64,000 nucleotides of DNA from the NCBI GenBank assembly GCA_947598825.1, contig CANQFM010000005.1:1-64000 (forward strand). The letters are read 5' to 3'. Under the pieces are notes generated by a model that saw nothing but the letters and a program-made list of their open reading frames with translations, was not told where the DNA came from and ran no database searches. The number at the start of each line of letters is the position of its first letter. The stretch's first letter is position 1. Origin of the DNA: an uncultured Eisenbergiella sp. (GTDB lineage: Bacteria > Bacillota > Clostridia > Lachnospirales > Lachnospiraceae). Made by a program: the position numbers and the translations under genes. This document shows positions 33,346-43,251 of the stretch, piece by piece.

Positions 33346-34554
33346 ATGGAAGAACTGAGAGAACTGCTGCGGGAGTGCCTGACGCCAAATTTATATCAGA
33401 TCGTGCTGAGTGGCGCGACAGACCGGACAGCGCCTTTGCCGGCAGGGGAGGTCCGGCCGCTGCATCTTCCCGCGCAGAAGCGAAAGGTCCGGCCGGTCAT
33501 GCTCAAAGGCGAACTGCTTTTCCAGGTGACCAGCTATGACGGCAGCCAGGTCTTTCATGAAAATATGACTTCCCGGCAGGCGGCAGAAGCGCTGGCCTGG
33601 GATATGATGGCCCATTTTAAACAGTTGCAGGCGGAGGGCAGCGGTTTTTCCATGACTGTGGCGGTAAGCAAAAAGGGAAAGGTCACGGTGAAAAGAAAGA
33701 AGTCTTGCCAGGAAGAAACGCGGCGCGTGGAGTTGTCCCACAACCGGACCAAACGGTATCTTCTGCAGGAAGGCAAACCGGTTTTGTTCCTGGTGGATCT
33801 GGGGGTACAGACCCCGGATGGGCGGATCGTCCACAGCCGTTATGACAAATTCCGGCAGATCAACCGTTTTCTGGAATTTATTGAAGATATTCTGCCCATA
33901 CTCCCCAAAGACAGGGAAATTTCCATCCTGGATTTCGGCTGTGGGAAATCTTATCTGACGTTCGCCATGTATCATTATCTGCACGAGATACAGGGGCTTG
34001 CCCTGAAGATCACGGGGCTGGATCTGAAGGAGGACGTGATCGCCAACTGTAATGCGCTGGCGCAGCGGTACGGATACGACGGCCTGCATTTTCTGTGCGG
34101 GGATATCGCGGATTATGAGCAAAAAGAGAAGGTCGATATGGTGGTGACCCTGCATGCCTGTGATACGGCTACGGATCACGCCCTGTATAGGGCCGTGAAA
34201 TGGGGCGCAAGGGTGATCCTATCGGTTCCCCGCTGCCAGCATGAGCTGAATCGCAGGATTGAAAACAGGCAGTTGGAAGGAGCGCTGCGATACGGGCTGA
34301 TCAAGGAGCGGCTGTCCGCCCTTTTTACGGACGCGCTTCGCGCTGATCTGCTGGAAGAACAGGGATATGATACGCAGATTTTGGAATTTATCGACATGGA
34401 ACATACGCCGAAGAACATTTTGATCCGGGCGGTGAAACGGGAAAACCCAAAAACGGACAGAACTCGGAAAGAAAGCGAAGTCCTGTCCGGATTTTTACAC
34501 GCCAGGATCACTCTGCAGGATCTCCTGGAAGGGGATAGAGGAGAAGGGGTTTGA
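33346..34554 (+). CDS. SAM-dependent methyltransferase (METTL25/GSTCD-like)
   Basis: ILDFGCGKSYLTFAMYHYL ... ITGLDLKEDV ... VVTLHACDTATDHAL. Confidence 0.85.
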   Translation: MEELRELLRECLTPNLYQIVLSGATDRTAPLPAGEVRPLHLPAQKRKVRPVMLKGELLFQVTSYDGSQVFHENMTSRQAAEALAWDMMAHFKQLQAEGSGFSMTVAVSKKGKVTVKRKKSCQEETRRVELSHNRTKRYLLQEGKPVLFLVDLGVQTPDGRIVHSRYDKFRQINRFLEFIEDILPILPKDREISILDFGCGKSYLTFAMYHYLHEIQGLALKITGLDLKEDVIANCNALAQRYGYDGLHFLCGDIADYEQKEKVDMVVTLHACDTATDHALYRAVKWGARVILSVPRCQHELNRRIENRQLEGALRYGLIKERLSALFTDALRADLLEEQGYDTQILEFIDMEHTPKNILIRAVKRENPKTDRTRKESEVLSGFLHARITLQDLLEGDRGEGV

Positions 34555-37073
34555 AGAAAGCGATATTAAAGGCGGCGGTCTTTATAGCGGTATTTTTGCT
34601 TTCCGTGATCGTGGTCGGATTTTTCATGAATCAGGGGAATACGGACATGACCGCGCAGATGAGCCGCGCTGCGCTGCCCACGATCGGCATTGTGGAGCAG
34701 GGACAGGAGATCAATCTGATGCGCGGCTATGTGGAGCGGATGGATACGGCCGGCATGCGGGAGAATATTACGCCGCTGGACGGGCAGCGGCAGGTAGACG
34801 CTACGATCCATACCTATGGCTGTAAGATCGGCGAGATCGCATACGAAGTACGAAGCGTGGACGGAAGCAGGCTGATCGAAAACACGCAGGTGACGCAGCG
34901 GACGGAGAAGGGAAACGACATTTCTATCTCCTTCCGGTTAAAGGATCTTATCGAGGCGGGCGAGGAGTATTGTCTTTTGTTCCGGCTGACGCTGGAGGAA
35001 GGGAAGGAGATCTGCTACTATACGCGGGTGATACAGGCGGATTACGCCCTGGCCCAGAAGCTGGATTTTATCACGCAGTTTTCGGAAGCTACGCTGGATT
35101 ACGATCAATTGCAGAAGCGGGAGTTTACGCGGAAACTGGAACCCAATTCTGACGGCGATAACAGCACGCTGGCCAAGGTGAACATTCACAGCAGCGCCAG
35201 ACAGGTGGCCTGGGCCGGCCTGCCTGTGAAACGGGAGACGCAGCCTGAGATACAGATCCGGGAGATCGCGCCCCAGACCGCTTCCGCCGTTTTATCTTAT
35301 GTCGTGAGCTATCCGTATAACGACAGGACGGTATATGCCTGGGTGAAAGAGTATTATCGCGTCCGCTGCACGGAGGATAACAGGTATCTGCTGGATTATG
35401 AAAGGACGGCGGAACAGTTTTTTGAGGAAACGGCGTCCAGCTTTACCAACGATAAGCTCAGCCTTGGCATCGTAGATCGGAACGTGGAAATGATGGAGTC
35501 CGACGGAGGCTCCGTGTTCGCCTTTTCCCAGGCGGGCACGCTTTACAGCTATAATATCGCGGATAATAAGATGGCGAAGCTGTTCTCCTTTTACGATGAA
35601 GAGGGCAACGATGCCCGGACCCTTTATGACGGCCATGAGTACAAGATCCTGCATGTGGACGAAACCGGAAACGTCACATTTCTGGTGTACGGGTATATGA
35701 ACCGGGGACGGCATGAGGGGCGCTGCGGCATCCAGGTCTGTTTTTACAGCAGCACGCTGAACGTGGTTGAAGAGATGGCCTTTCTCCCCTATGACAAATC
35801 CGGGGAAATCCTGAAAGCCGAGGTGGACAATCTCGCTTATGTGAACGGATCCAACGAGCTGTATCTGATCCTGGGCGGCGATATCCTCTGCATCAGGCTG
35901 GAAAATATGGAAAACGACGTGGTGGCCCGGAATATGGACGAGGGCAACTATCAGGTGGCAGGGGACGGCAGCATGATCGCCTGGCAGCAGGACGGAGGAG
36001 AAACGGGAGGCAGCGCCTTAGTTTTCATGGATTTAAACAGCGGGAAAGCTTCCCGGATCGAAGCCGGCCCAGGGAACCGTATCCGGCCCTTAGGGTTTAT
36101 GGGAGAGGATCTGATCTACGGGATCGCGTCGTCGGCGGATATTGCCGGGGACGCCCTCGGGTATGCGATCTTTCCCATGCACAGCGTTGTAATCTGCAAT
36201 TTCAGCGGGGGAGTGCTGAAAAATTACCGGCAGGAGGATATTTATGTAACGTCCTGTGAGATCGAGGGAAATCAGATCAATTTGGGACGGGTGAAGCGGA
36301 CGGAAAGCGGATTTGAAGATACCGATCCCGATCAGATCCTCTACAGCGACCAGGTCTCCGGCAGCCGAAACCGGGCGGAAACCGCAGTCACGGAAAACGT
36401 GCAGACGGTGGTACAGATCGCTCTGCAGGGGCAGACGGACGGGAAAAAGGTCCTGTTTTTAACGCCCAGGGAAGTATTGTTTGAAGGGAACCGGGATATT
36501 GTCCCGGAGACTGCAGACGGGCTGGAGCGCTACTATGTATACGGGAAAACCGGCGTGACCGATATTTTCTCTTCGCCTGCGGCTGCGGCGAAAGCGGCGT
36601 ATGAGGAAGCGGGAACGGTTGCCGCAGAGGATGGCAGTTATGTGTTTAAGCGCGACCGCCTGCATACGTCCAATCAGATCATGGCTCTTACCGCCAGGGG
36701 GATAGGAGAAGGGGAGAGCAGCCTTTCCGTCTGTCTGGACGCGATCCTGCGGTTCGAGGGAAAGACATCGGGCAGCGCTCAGCTTTTGGATTCCGGCAGG
36801 GATGTGATGACGATTCTGAGTTCGTCGCTGGAGGGAAGAAGGATTTTGAATCTGCAGGGGTGCAGCCTGAGTATGGTGCTGTACTACCCTGACCGGGAGA
36901 TCCCCGTCCTGGCGGTCCTGGAAGATGGCAGCGCCGTGCTGGTGACAGGCTTTAATGAGCAGAACGTGGTGCTGATGGATCCGGGGAAGGGAACCGTCTA
37001 TAAAATGGGGATGAACGATGCTGCCGAGTGGTTTTCCGAAAACGGGAATCGGTTCGTGGCCTACTGGAAGTAA
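34551..37073 (+). CDS. Large membrane-anchored extracytoplasmic protein with C39-like C-terminal fold
   Basis: N-terminal TM, 840 aa; C-terminus GCSLSMVLYYPDREIPVLAVLEDGSAVLVTGFNEQNVVLMDPGKG. Confidence 0.65.
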   Translation: MKKAILKAAVFIAVFLLSVIVVGFFMNQGNTDMTAQMSRAALPTIGIVEQGQEINLMRGYVERMDTAGMRENITPLDGQRQVDATIHTYGCKIGEIAYEVRSVDGSRLIENTQVTQRTEKGNDISISFRLKDLIEAGEEYCLLFRLTLEEGKEICYYTRVIQADYALAQKLDFITQFSEATLDYDQLQKREFTRKLEPNSDGDNSTLAKVNIHSSARQVAWAGLPVKRETQPEIQIREIAPQTASAVLSYVVSYPYNDRTVYAWVKEYYRVRCTEDNRYLLDYERTAEQFFEETASSFTNDKLSLGIVDRNVEMMESDGGSVFAFSQAGTLYSYNIADNKMAKLFSFYDEEGNDARTLYDGHEYKILHVDETGNVTFLVYGYMNRGRHEGRCGIQVCFYSSTLNVVEEMAFLPYDKSGEILKAEVDNLAYVNGSNELYLILGGDILCIRLENMENDVVARNMDEGNYQVAGDGSMIAWQQDGGETGGSALVFMDLNSGKASRIEAGPGNRIRPLGFMGEDLIYGIASSADIAGDALGYAIFPMHSVVICNFSGGVLKNYRQEDIYVTSCEIEGNQINLGRVKRTESGFEDTDPDQILYSDQVSGSRNRAETAVTENVQTVVQIALQGQTDGKKVLFLTPREVLFEGNRDIVPETADGLERYYVYGKTGVTDIFSSPAAAAKAAYEEAGTVAAEDGSYVFKRDRLHTSNQIMALTARGIGEGESSLSVCLDAILRFEGKTSGSAQLLDSGRDVMTILSSSLEGRRILNLQGCSLSMVLYYPDREIPVLAVLEDGSAVLVTGFNEQNVVLMDPGKGTVYKMGMNDAAEWFSENGNRFVAYWK

Positions 37074-37079
37074 AAACAG

Positions 37080-37112
37080 GGCATCCTGCCGCTTTGGCTG
37101 GCGCAGGATGCC
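37080..37112. terminator. Terminator hairpin between convergent genes
   Basis: GGGCATCCTGC ... GCAGGATGCCC TTTC. Confidence 0.75.
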
Positions 37113-37158
37113 CTTTCAAAATCAATAAGCGAAAATCCCAGGGATTGGGCTGCGGTTT

Positions 37159-37731
37159 TTATACGGAAAAGAAACGCTCGCCGCGTTTTTGCAGGGCGAA
37201 TAGGAGGATCAGGCCAAAGACGCCGCAGGAGATGATCTCGCCGATCCCCACTGTGATGACGGAAAGCCACACCGGCACGATGCCGTAAGCGTATTTCAAT
37301 ACAGGAGGAATGATCACAGCGTTGGCGATGATGGGAGGGACAGGGGAAAGCCATTTATAAAGCTGCCTTTTTTTAAACGGCTTTTGTCCGGCAAAAGCTC
37401 CTGCCGTCATAGACGCCCCGGCAGGGGGATTCTGGCTGTGGTACGCTTTCCCGAGCAGCCAGGTGCCGATGGCGCCCAGGAGCGTCGGAAGCGGTCCGAA
37501 GACGATATCCGGCAGAGCGGAACCGATGACGATGTTTGCCAGCAGACACCCCACATACAGGCCGGGTATCGCGGCGGAGGAAAAAAAGGGAAGAACGGTG
37601 AGGGCTTCCGAGAAGCGGACCTGGATGCTGCTGCTGGCGATGCCGAGGGCATTGGCCAACAGGGTCAGCACTACATAAAGAGCAGCGATCATTGCCGCGT
37701 GGACGAGATACGTAACTTTTCTGTTATTCAT
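37159..37731 (-). CDS. queT: QueT family transporter (queuosine precursor ECF S component)
   Basis: IQVRFSEALTVLPFFSSAAIPGLYVGCLLANIVIGSALPDIVFGPLPTLLGA, QueT signature. Confidence 0.9.
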   Translation of the reverse strand: MNNRKVTYLVHAAMIAALYVVLTLLANALGIASSSIQVRFSEALTVLPFFSSAAIPGLYVGCLLANIVIGSALPDIVFGPLPTLLGAIGTWLLGKAYHSQNPPAGASMTAGAFAGQKPFKKRQLYKWLSPVPPIIANAVIIPPVLKYAYGIVPVWLSVITVGIGEIISCGVFGLILLFALQKRGERFFSV

Positions 37732-37740
37732 TTGTTTTTC

Positions 37741-37784
37741 TCCTTTAGTTTTGTTTTACGTCAGGAAGGTCTCGAACTGACGGA
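37741..37784 (-). promoter_or_regulatory. preQ1-I-like riboswitch upstream of queT
   Basis: Minus strand: CGTCAG-TTCGAGACCTTC-CTGACG-TAAAACAAAACTAAAGGAG; P1 stem plus A-rich pseudoknot tail overlapping the SD. Confidence 0.75.
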
Positions 37785-38109
37785 TTGATTTGCCGCAAAG
37801 CCCGCAGGAATGCGGGCTGCAGCGATTTGGAGTATAACATAACATGATGAGAAATGCAAGCAAAGTACCAGAAAAGTACCACGTTGGAAATCCCGATGCC
37901 CGATGCGTGACGTCATGTATTTTCTGAAAAGTAAAAAAATCCATTTTCTTTTGAGGCATGGACATATATACGTCCATGCCTTTTGTTATGCTGATACTGA
38001 AGATGGACAGCAGGACGGATGATGTCCGAAAAGACTGTCGGGATAAAAGAGAAAAGATGAAAACGTCCGCCACAGGACAGTAAAAACAGTGGAGAAAGGA
38101 TGGAAACTT

Positions 38110-39036
38110 ATGTTTTTATTTAACAACCTTCTCAGTGGGAGCGGTTTAACGCCGGGGTTCAGGAATATGGCGTCCGGCATCGGGCTCGCCTTTCATACGG
38201 GAAAAGCGGACCTGGGAAATGCGATCGGGCAGGCGCTGGACAATGCGGCCAGCAAGGCGGAGATCGATTATTTCAACCGGAAATTTGACAGTTTGAGCGA
38301 GGAAGAGAAGGAAGAACTGGCAAACGATGAGGAGAAGTTTGAACAGTTCGTGAGAGACACCAATGAAGAGTTGGGGATATATGAGGATGAGGACGAAGAT
38401 GAGGACGAGGAGGACGACGAAGACGAAGAGGATGAGGGTGAGGACGACGAAGACGATGAAGATGGAGAGGATGATGATGTAGAAGATGACGATGAGGACG
38501 AAGATAACGTCAGCGTTTCCCGGTCCTTCTGGAAGGTTTTCGGGAAGCCGGATGTGGAAAACGACACCACAGGTGCAGCAAAGAGCGGTGGCAGGAGCAA
38601 AGAAGAGGACGAAAAAGAACATCTCACGGATGAACGGCTGTCCAGGACGCTCCGGTATCTTGGCGGCGCGCTGGCCGGAAGGGTGCCGGGATACCTGTCG
38701 GATCTGACCGCCCTGGCTGTTTTATACGAGACCGGCCAGATCACGCTGGAACAGGTGTATGAAAATATGCCGCTGCAGGAAGGGGCGGACACCTCTGAAA
38801 TGGTCGGGATCCTGAACCTGGTCAGCATCACCCTCTGCGGGAAGCCGGTGAATAGCGCTGTCGGGCGGCCGAAGGCAAAGGCTTCTGAAAAGCTGAACAG
38901 CGCCGTTCTGTCCGTGCTGGAGTGTATGCGCGGGTATCAGAAGATTCTGACGAAAGATTCCGCCGGAAAGATGGACAGGATGATGGAGAACCTGCAAAAA
39001 CAGAAGCCTTCGGAGGAAAAGGAGAGGAAATCATGA
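38110..39036 (+). CDS. Protein with ~45-residue Asp/Glu tract
   Basis: YEDEDEDEDEEDDEDEEDEGEDDEDDEDGEDDDVEDDDEDED between two conserved-looking helical domains; stop overlaps start of AAA gene. Confidence 0.75.
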   Translation: MFLFNNLLSGSGLTPGFRNMASGIGLAFHTGKADLGNAIGQALDNAASKAEIDYFNRKFDSLSEEEKEELANDEEKFEQFVRDTNEELGIYEDEDEDEDEEDDEDEEDEGEDDEDDEDGEDDDVEDDDEDEDNVSVSRSFWKVFGKPDVENDTTGAAKSGGRSKEEDEKEHLTDERLSRTLRYLGGALAGRVPGYLSDLTALAVLYETGQITLEQVYENMPLQEGADTSEMVGILNLVSITLCGKPVNSAVGRPKAKASEKLNSAVLSVLECMRGYQKILTKDSAGKMDRMMENLQKQKPSEEKERKS

Positions 39037-40103
39037 ATCTGCCGATCAGTGTCGATCAGGAAGGATTGATGAATGTACTGTTGAATATCGCGCCGATCCG
39101 TCCCGTCTTTATCTGGGGCGCGCCGGGCATCGGAAAGTCTGCGTTGGTGGAAAAGTTCGCGGACAGCGTGGGGCTGCCCTTCGTTTCGCTGTTGGGCAGC
39201 CAGCTTGCCCCGGAGGATATCATCGGCGTCCCCCGGATCGACGGGGATACCAGCGTGTTCCTGCCCCCGCGGACGATCGCCAGGAAGGAGCCCTACTGCC
39301 TGTTCCTGGATGAACTCAACGCCTGCGCGCAGGATGTACAGAAAGCGTTTTATTCCCTCATCCATGACAGGCGGGTCGGGGAATACCGCCTGCCGGAGGG
39401 CAGCGTGGTCATCGGCGCGGGGAACCGGTCGCAGGACAGCGCCATTGTAAAGACCATGTCCTCCGCCCTGGTGAACCGGATGTTCCATGTCCAGTTAAAA
39501 CCGGACGCAAGCCAGTGGCTGGCCTGGGGTTATGAGAACGGGTTGCATCCCTGGGTGCTGGAGTATATCACCCAGCGGCCCGACCATCTTTTTATGGAGC
39601 CGCCCAAAACGGAAGAACCCTATTCTACGCCTCGGTCCTGGCACCTGCTGAGCGACGCCCTGAAGGAATGGGGGCCCGGCATCCGGGAGGAAGAGCTGCG
39701 GATGCTGGCCTATGGCTGCCTGTCTTCCTCTCACGCGGGGATGTTCGTGGCCTATACCAAACAGGCGGGAAACAAGTTCTTGCTGGCGCAGATCATAGAC
39801 GGGACGCAGAAATGGCCGTCGAAGCCGGAGGAGCGGGACGTGCTGTACTTCCTCGCCCAGTCCTTCCGGGCCAGGCTGTGGCATGACTTGCCGCGGAACA
39901 GGCAGAAGCTGAACCGGGAAGCAGGGATGCTGGCGCACCGTGGGAAGGCATTGCTGAAGGAGCTGGCGGAGATCAACATGGAGTTTGCGCAGATGGTGGT
40001 GACGCCGGGGACGGACGGGGAGGAGGAAGGAAAGTGCCTGCCGGATTGGTTCTTGATGGAAGTCATTCGGGATATCCCCAGACTGATGACCAAAGCAGGA
40101 TAA
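39033..40103 (+). CDS. MoxR/CoxD-like AAA ATPase
   Basis: VFIWGAPGIGKSALVEKFA ... YCLFLDELNACAQDVQKAFYSLIHDRR. Confidence 0.9.
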   Translation: MNLPISVDQEGLMNVLLNIAPIRPVFIWGAPGIGKSALVEKFADSVGLPFVSLLGSQLAPEDIIGVPRIDGDTSVFLPPRTIARKEPYCLFLDELNACAQDVQKAFYSLIHDRRVGEYRLPEGSVVIGAGNRSQDSAIVKTMSSALVNRMFHVQLKPDASQWLAWGYENGLHPWVLEYITQRPDHLFMEPPKTEEPYSTPRSWHLLSDALKEWGPGIREEELRMLAYGCLSSSHAGMFVAYTKQAGNKFLLAQIIDGTQKWPSKPEERDVLYFLAQSFRARLWHDLPRNRQKLNREAGMLAHRGKALLKELAEINMEFAQMVVTPGTDGEEEGKCLPDWFLMEVIRDIPRLMTKAG

Positions 40104-40169
40104 AGCGACGACTGAAAAGAGGACGGGCTGGCGGGACAGCAGAAAAGCCCAAGGAACGGGAGGTGTATC

Positions 40170-42023
40170 TTGGGGAAGCAAAAGAACGGGAAAAAACGAG
40201 ATCCGGCGCTGGAAGCTTTGGAGCAGGGGATCGAACGGCTGGAAAGCCACTGGCTGTACCGGTACAGCGGCTCCAGCATCCGGCTTTGCGGGAAGAGGGA
40301 ACTGGGAGAGAGGGCGTCAGTATTGGAGAGCGGCTTGATCTGCGTGAACCGGGACAGGATGCTGCCGCCGGAAGAATGGGCGTACATCCTGGCCCACCAG
40401 CGCCTGCACCTGACCTTTGAACACGACCGTTTCTATGCGCGGATGGCGGAGGAGGGGAAGGCCTTTCGGGAGGAACTGAAACCGTACCTCTGGAACCTGG
40501 CCTGCCGGATGTATAACGCGAAGTTTCTGGCGGAAATCCGGTTCGGTGGAGAACTGGCAGAGCTTCCCTCCTATATGGAGGAGATCGGGGACGAGGAAGA
40601 GCTTTACCTGCTTCTGGCGTCCCGGGAATTGACGGATGAGGAAAGGCGTCTGGCGGCCATATTTGACGAATACTGTTTTTACCGGCTCCCTGCGGAAGCC
40701 CTGCAGGTTTTTGGCAGGAAGGAACTGGAGGAAGAGGCGAAGGCAGGACGTTCCACGCAGCACCGAGGAGCGGAATTTACGAAATGGCTTGCCAGAAAGG
40801 CGGTATATATCCTTGCCGGAGAGGAAGAACCCCGCTATTCCTTTAACAGGGAAGGGCAGACGCGGGAGGCAGTACAGTGGTTCCTCTCCCGTTATCCGCT
40901 GCTGGGCAGCCTGGCGGCGGGATTTAAGGTGGTAGAGGATTTTAAGGCCTGCCGGGAGAGGGAGATCCAGATAGCGGCCGTTGACGTGACCCGGGCTGTG
41001 ATCTGGGTCAACCCGGCTGCAGGGCTGAGCGCGGAAGAATTGCGCTTCGTGCTGGCCCACGAATTTCTGCACGCAGGGCTTTTGCACCATGAGCGAAGGC
41101 AAGGGAGGGACGCTTTTCTCTGGAACGTTGCCTGCGACTTTGTGATCAACGGATGGCTGAAGGAGATGGGTGTAGGGGATATGCCGGATGGCTGCCTGTA
41201 TGAAGAATCCTTTGTGAACCTGTCGGCGGAGAGCATCTATGACATCCTGGCGGAGGACCTGCGCCGCGCCATGAAATACCAGACCTTCCGGGGATATGGT
41301 AAGGGGGATATCTGTGTAGGAGACGGTGTCGGGGGAACCGGGTTGAAAGACGGACTGGACAGAGATACCTTTTACCGGGAGGCGCTGGCCCAGGGGCTGG
41401 AATACCATCAGAACACAGGAAGGGGGCTTCTGCCAGCCGGACTGATAGAGGAGATCCGGGCGCTGGGGATGCCGCCGGTGCCATGGGACGTGAAGCTGGC
41501 GGAGTGGTTCGATGTCCATTTCCCTCTGCCGGAGCAAAAGCGCAGCTATGCCAGGGCCAGCCGGAGGCAGAGCGCCACGCCGGAGATTCCCAGACCGGGA
41601 AAGACGGAGCAGTGGGGGAAGGACAGGGACAGGACCTTTGGCGTGGTGCTGGACACTTCGGGCTCTATGGACGAACGGCTTCTGGGGAAAGCGCTGGGGA
41701 GTATCGCCAGCTATGCGCAGGCAAAAGAGGTGCGCTTTGTGCGGGTGGTATTCTGCGATGCTGCCGCATATGACGCGGGATATCTGGCGCCGGAGGAGAT
41801 CGCAGGAAAAGTGGAAGTGACAGGCAGGGGCGGCACGGTGCTGCAGCCGGGGATCGACTTTCTGGAGGATGCAAAGGATTTTCCGAAGGACGGGCCGGTG
41901 CTGGTCATCACGGACGGGCTGATCGAGGACAGGCTGGTGATCCATAGGGAACATGCGTTTCTGATTCCGCGAAAGGGAAAGCTGCCGTTTAAGCCCAAAG
42001 GGGAGGTGTTTTACCTTGCGTAA
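40170..42023 (+). CDS. DUF2201-type putative metallopeptidase with C-terminal VWA-like domain
   Basis: LAHEFLHAGLLHHERR (HExxH); VVLDTSGSMDERLLGKAL (MIDAS). Confidence 0.9.
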   Translation: MGKQKNGKKRDPALEALEQGIERLESHWLYRYSGSSIRLCGKRELGERASVLESGLICVNRDRMLPPEEWAYILAHQRLHLTFEHDRFYARMAEEGKAFREELKPYLWNLACRMYNAKFLAEIRFGGELAELPSYMEEIGDEEELYLLLASRELTDEERRLAAIFDEYCFYRLPAEALQVFGRKELEEEAKAGRSTQHRGAEFTKWLARKAVYILAGEEEPRYSFNREGQTREAVQWFLSRYPLLGSLAAGFKVVEDFKACREREIQIAAVDVTRAVIWVNPAAGLSAEELRFVLAHEFLHAGLLHHERRQGRDAFLWNVACDFVINGWLKEMGVGDMPDGCLYEESFVNLSAESIYDILAEDLRRAMKYQTFRGYGKGDICVGDGVGGTGLKDGLDRDTFYREALAQGLEYHQNTGRGLLPAGLIEEIRALGMPPVPWDVKLAEWFDVHFPLPEQKRSYARASRRQSATPEIPRPGKTEQWGKDRDRTFGVVLDTSGSMDERLLGKALGSIASYAQAKEVRFVRVVFCDAAAYDAGYLAPEEIAGKVEVTGRGGTVLQPGIDFLEDAKDFPKDGPVLVITDGLIEDRLVIHREHAFLIPRKGKLPFKPKGEVFYLA

Positions 42024-42119
42024 AAATATAATGATTTTTCCTGACAGAGACAAAGGCATGTCCAGGCCCTTTGCTATAATAGAAATGAGGACCCCTTAAA
42101 TGGGCGGAGGAGGATTGCA

Positions 42120-43187
42120 ATGAAGAAAAGGATTTCCGTTATGTTAATCGCCATGTTGATGTTTTCCTTTTGCGCCTGTGGAACAGATGATATAACTGAC
42201 CAGGTTGCAAATGTTGTGCAGGCTGAGGATGAGCATATTCTTGCAGTAAAGGGCGGCTCCCCCAGTGCATATCCATCGAAAAAATTTGGAGAAGCATTTG
42301 ATAATTTTTTTGGTTCACCGACATGGAAATATTTTGAGGGAACAAAGGAAGGCACGGATGAAGACGGAGACGGCGAGCCGGATACTGTGGAGGAAAATGT
42401 GGATGTCGTTGAATTCACGGGTTACTGTACTTATCAGGATGTCAGGGTAAAAGCCCTGATACAGTTCACGTTGAGTAAAGACGATGATACGTTTGAGGCG
42501 ACATATCTTTCTTTCAATGACGTCCCGCAAAATATGCTCATGCTTGCCGGACTGCTGGAAGCCGTATTTTCGGATGGGGATACAGAGGATGTTCCTGTAG
42601 AAGATGTCACTATGGAAGATATTCCTGCAGAAGATACGTCTGATAATATGTCTCAGGAAAATGAGGATCCCCTGTTAGAGGAGTTTATTGCGCTGGTCTG
42701 TTCTTATGCGGATCCGCCTGATCTGGAGAACGATGCGTTAAGGGAGTATTTTCAGGAGGGATATGACAGCTGGGCAAGCGGGGAAAGCTATAGAAACATT
42801 ATTGTCGGTTCGGACGGCCATCTGATTATCCCCGACCATACGGCTGAATATGAGGGAACCTGGTGGGATGAATACAGCCAGAGATGCTATATGGAAATAC
42901 GCTGCGATGACGGGATCAACTATTCCATTGATATAAACTGGGGAAGCAGCGCGTGGGAGAATACGCATTGGTCATTCTATGGAACTTATGATGAGGTAGA
43001 TGGCGGTATCCATTATTACGGATGCAGAATCGAAGAAGTTTATTCAGAGGGCGGCGAAGTACAGGAAACATACAGTTATACCGACGGGGAAGGCCTTATT
43101 TGGCTGGGGGATGACGGTATGCTTTATTGGGAGGATTACACCGAGCAACAGGGGGAGGACTGTGTCTTTGCGCGGTCAGAAGGCTGA
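42120..43187 (+). CDS. Putative lipoprotein
   Basis: Lipobox-like MLMFSFCACG; acidic linker; no clear family. Confidence 0.65.
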   Translation: MKKRISVMLIAMLMFSFCACGTDDITDQVANVVQAEDEHILAVKGGSPSAYPSKKFGEAFDNFFGSPTWKYFEGTKEGTDEDGDGEPDTVEENVDVVEFTGYCTYQDVRVKALIQFTLSKDDDTFEATYLSFNDVPQNMLMLAGLLEAVFSDGDTEDVPVEDVTMEDIPAEDTSDNMSQENEDPLLEEFIALVCSYADPPDLENDALREYFQEGYDSWASGESYRNIIVGSDGHLIIPDHTAEYEGTWWDEYSQRCYMEIRCDDGINYSIDINWGSSAWENTHWSFYGTYDEVDGGIHYYGCRIEEVYSEGGEVQETYSYTDGEGLIWLGDDGMLYWEDYTEQQGEDCVFARSEG

Positions 43188-43251
43188 ATGATGAGAAGGA
43201 AAAAGAACAGGTTGCGCTGAAAGAGATGGCGGAAAGGAAAATAAGGAAAAG

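Noticed and set aside
38268-38831. Ser-rich minus-strand ORF (SSSSSSTSSSS)
   Set aside because: Reverse complement of the Asp/Glu triplet tract; no SD or domain.
40317-42059. 580-aa minus-strand ORF
   Set aside because: Shadow of the metallopeptidase-VWA gene.
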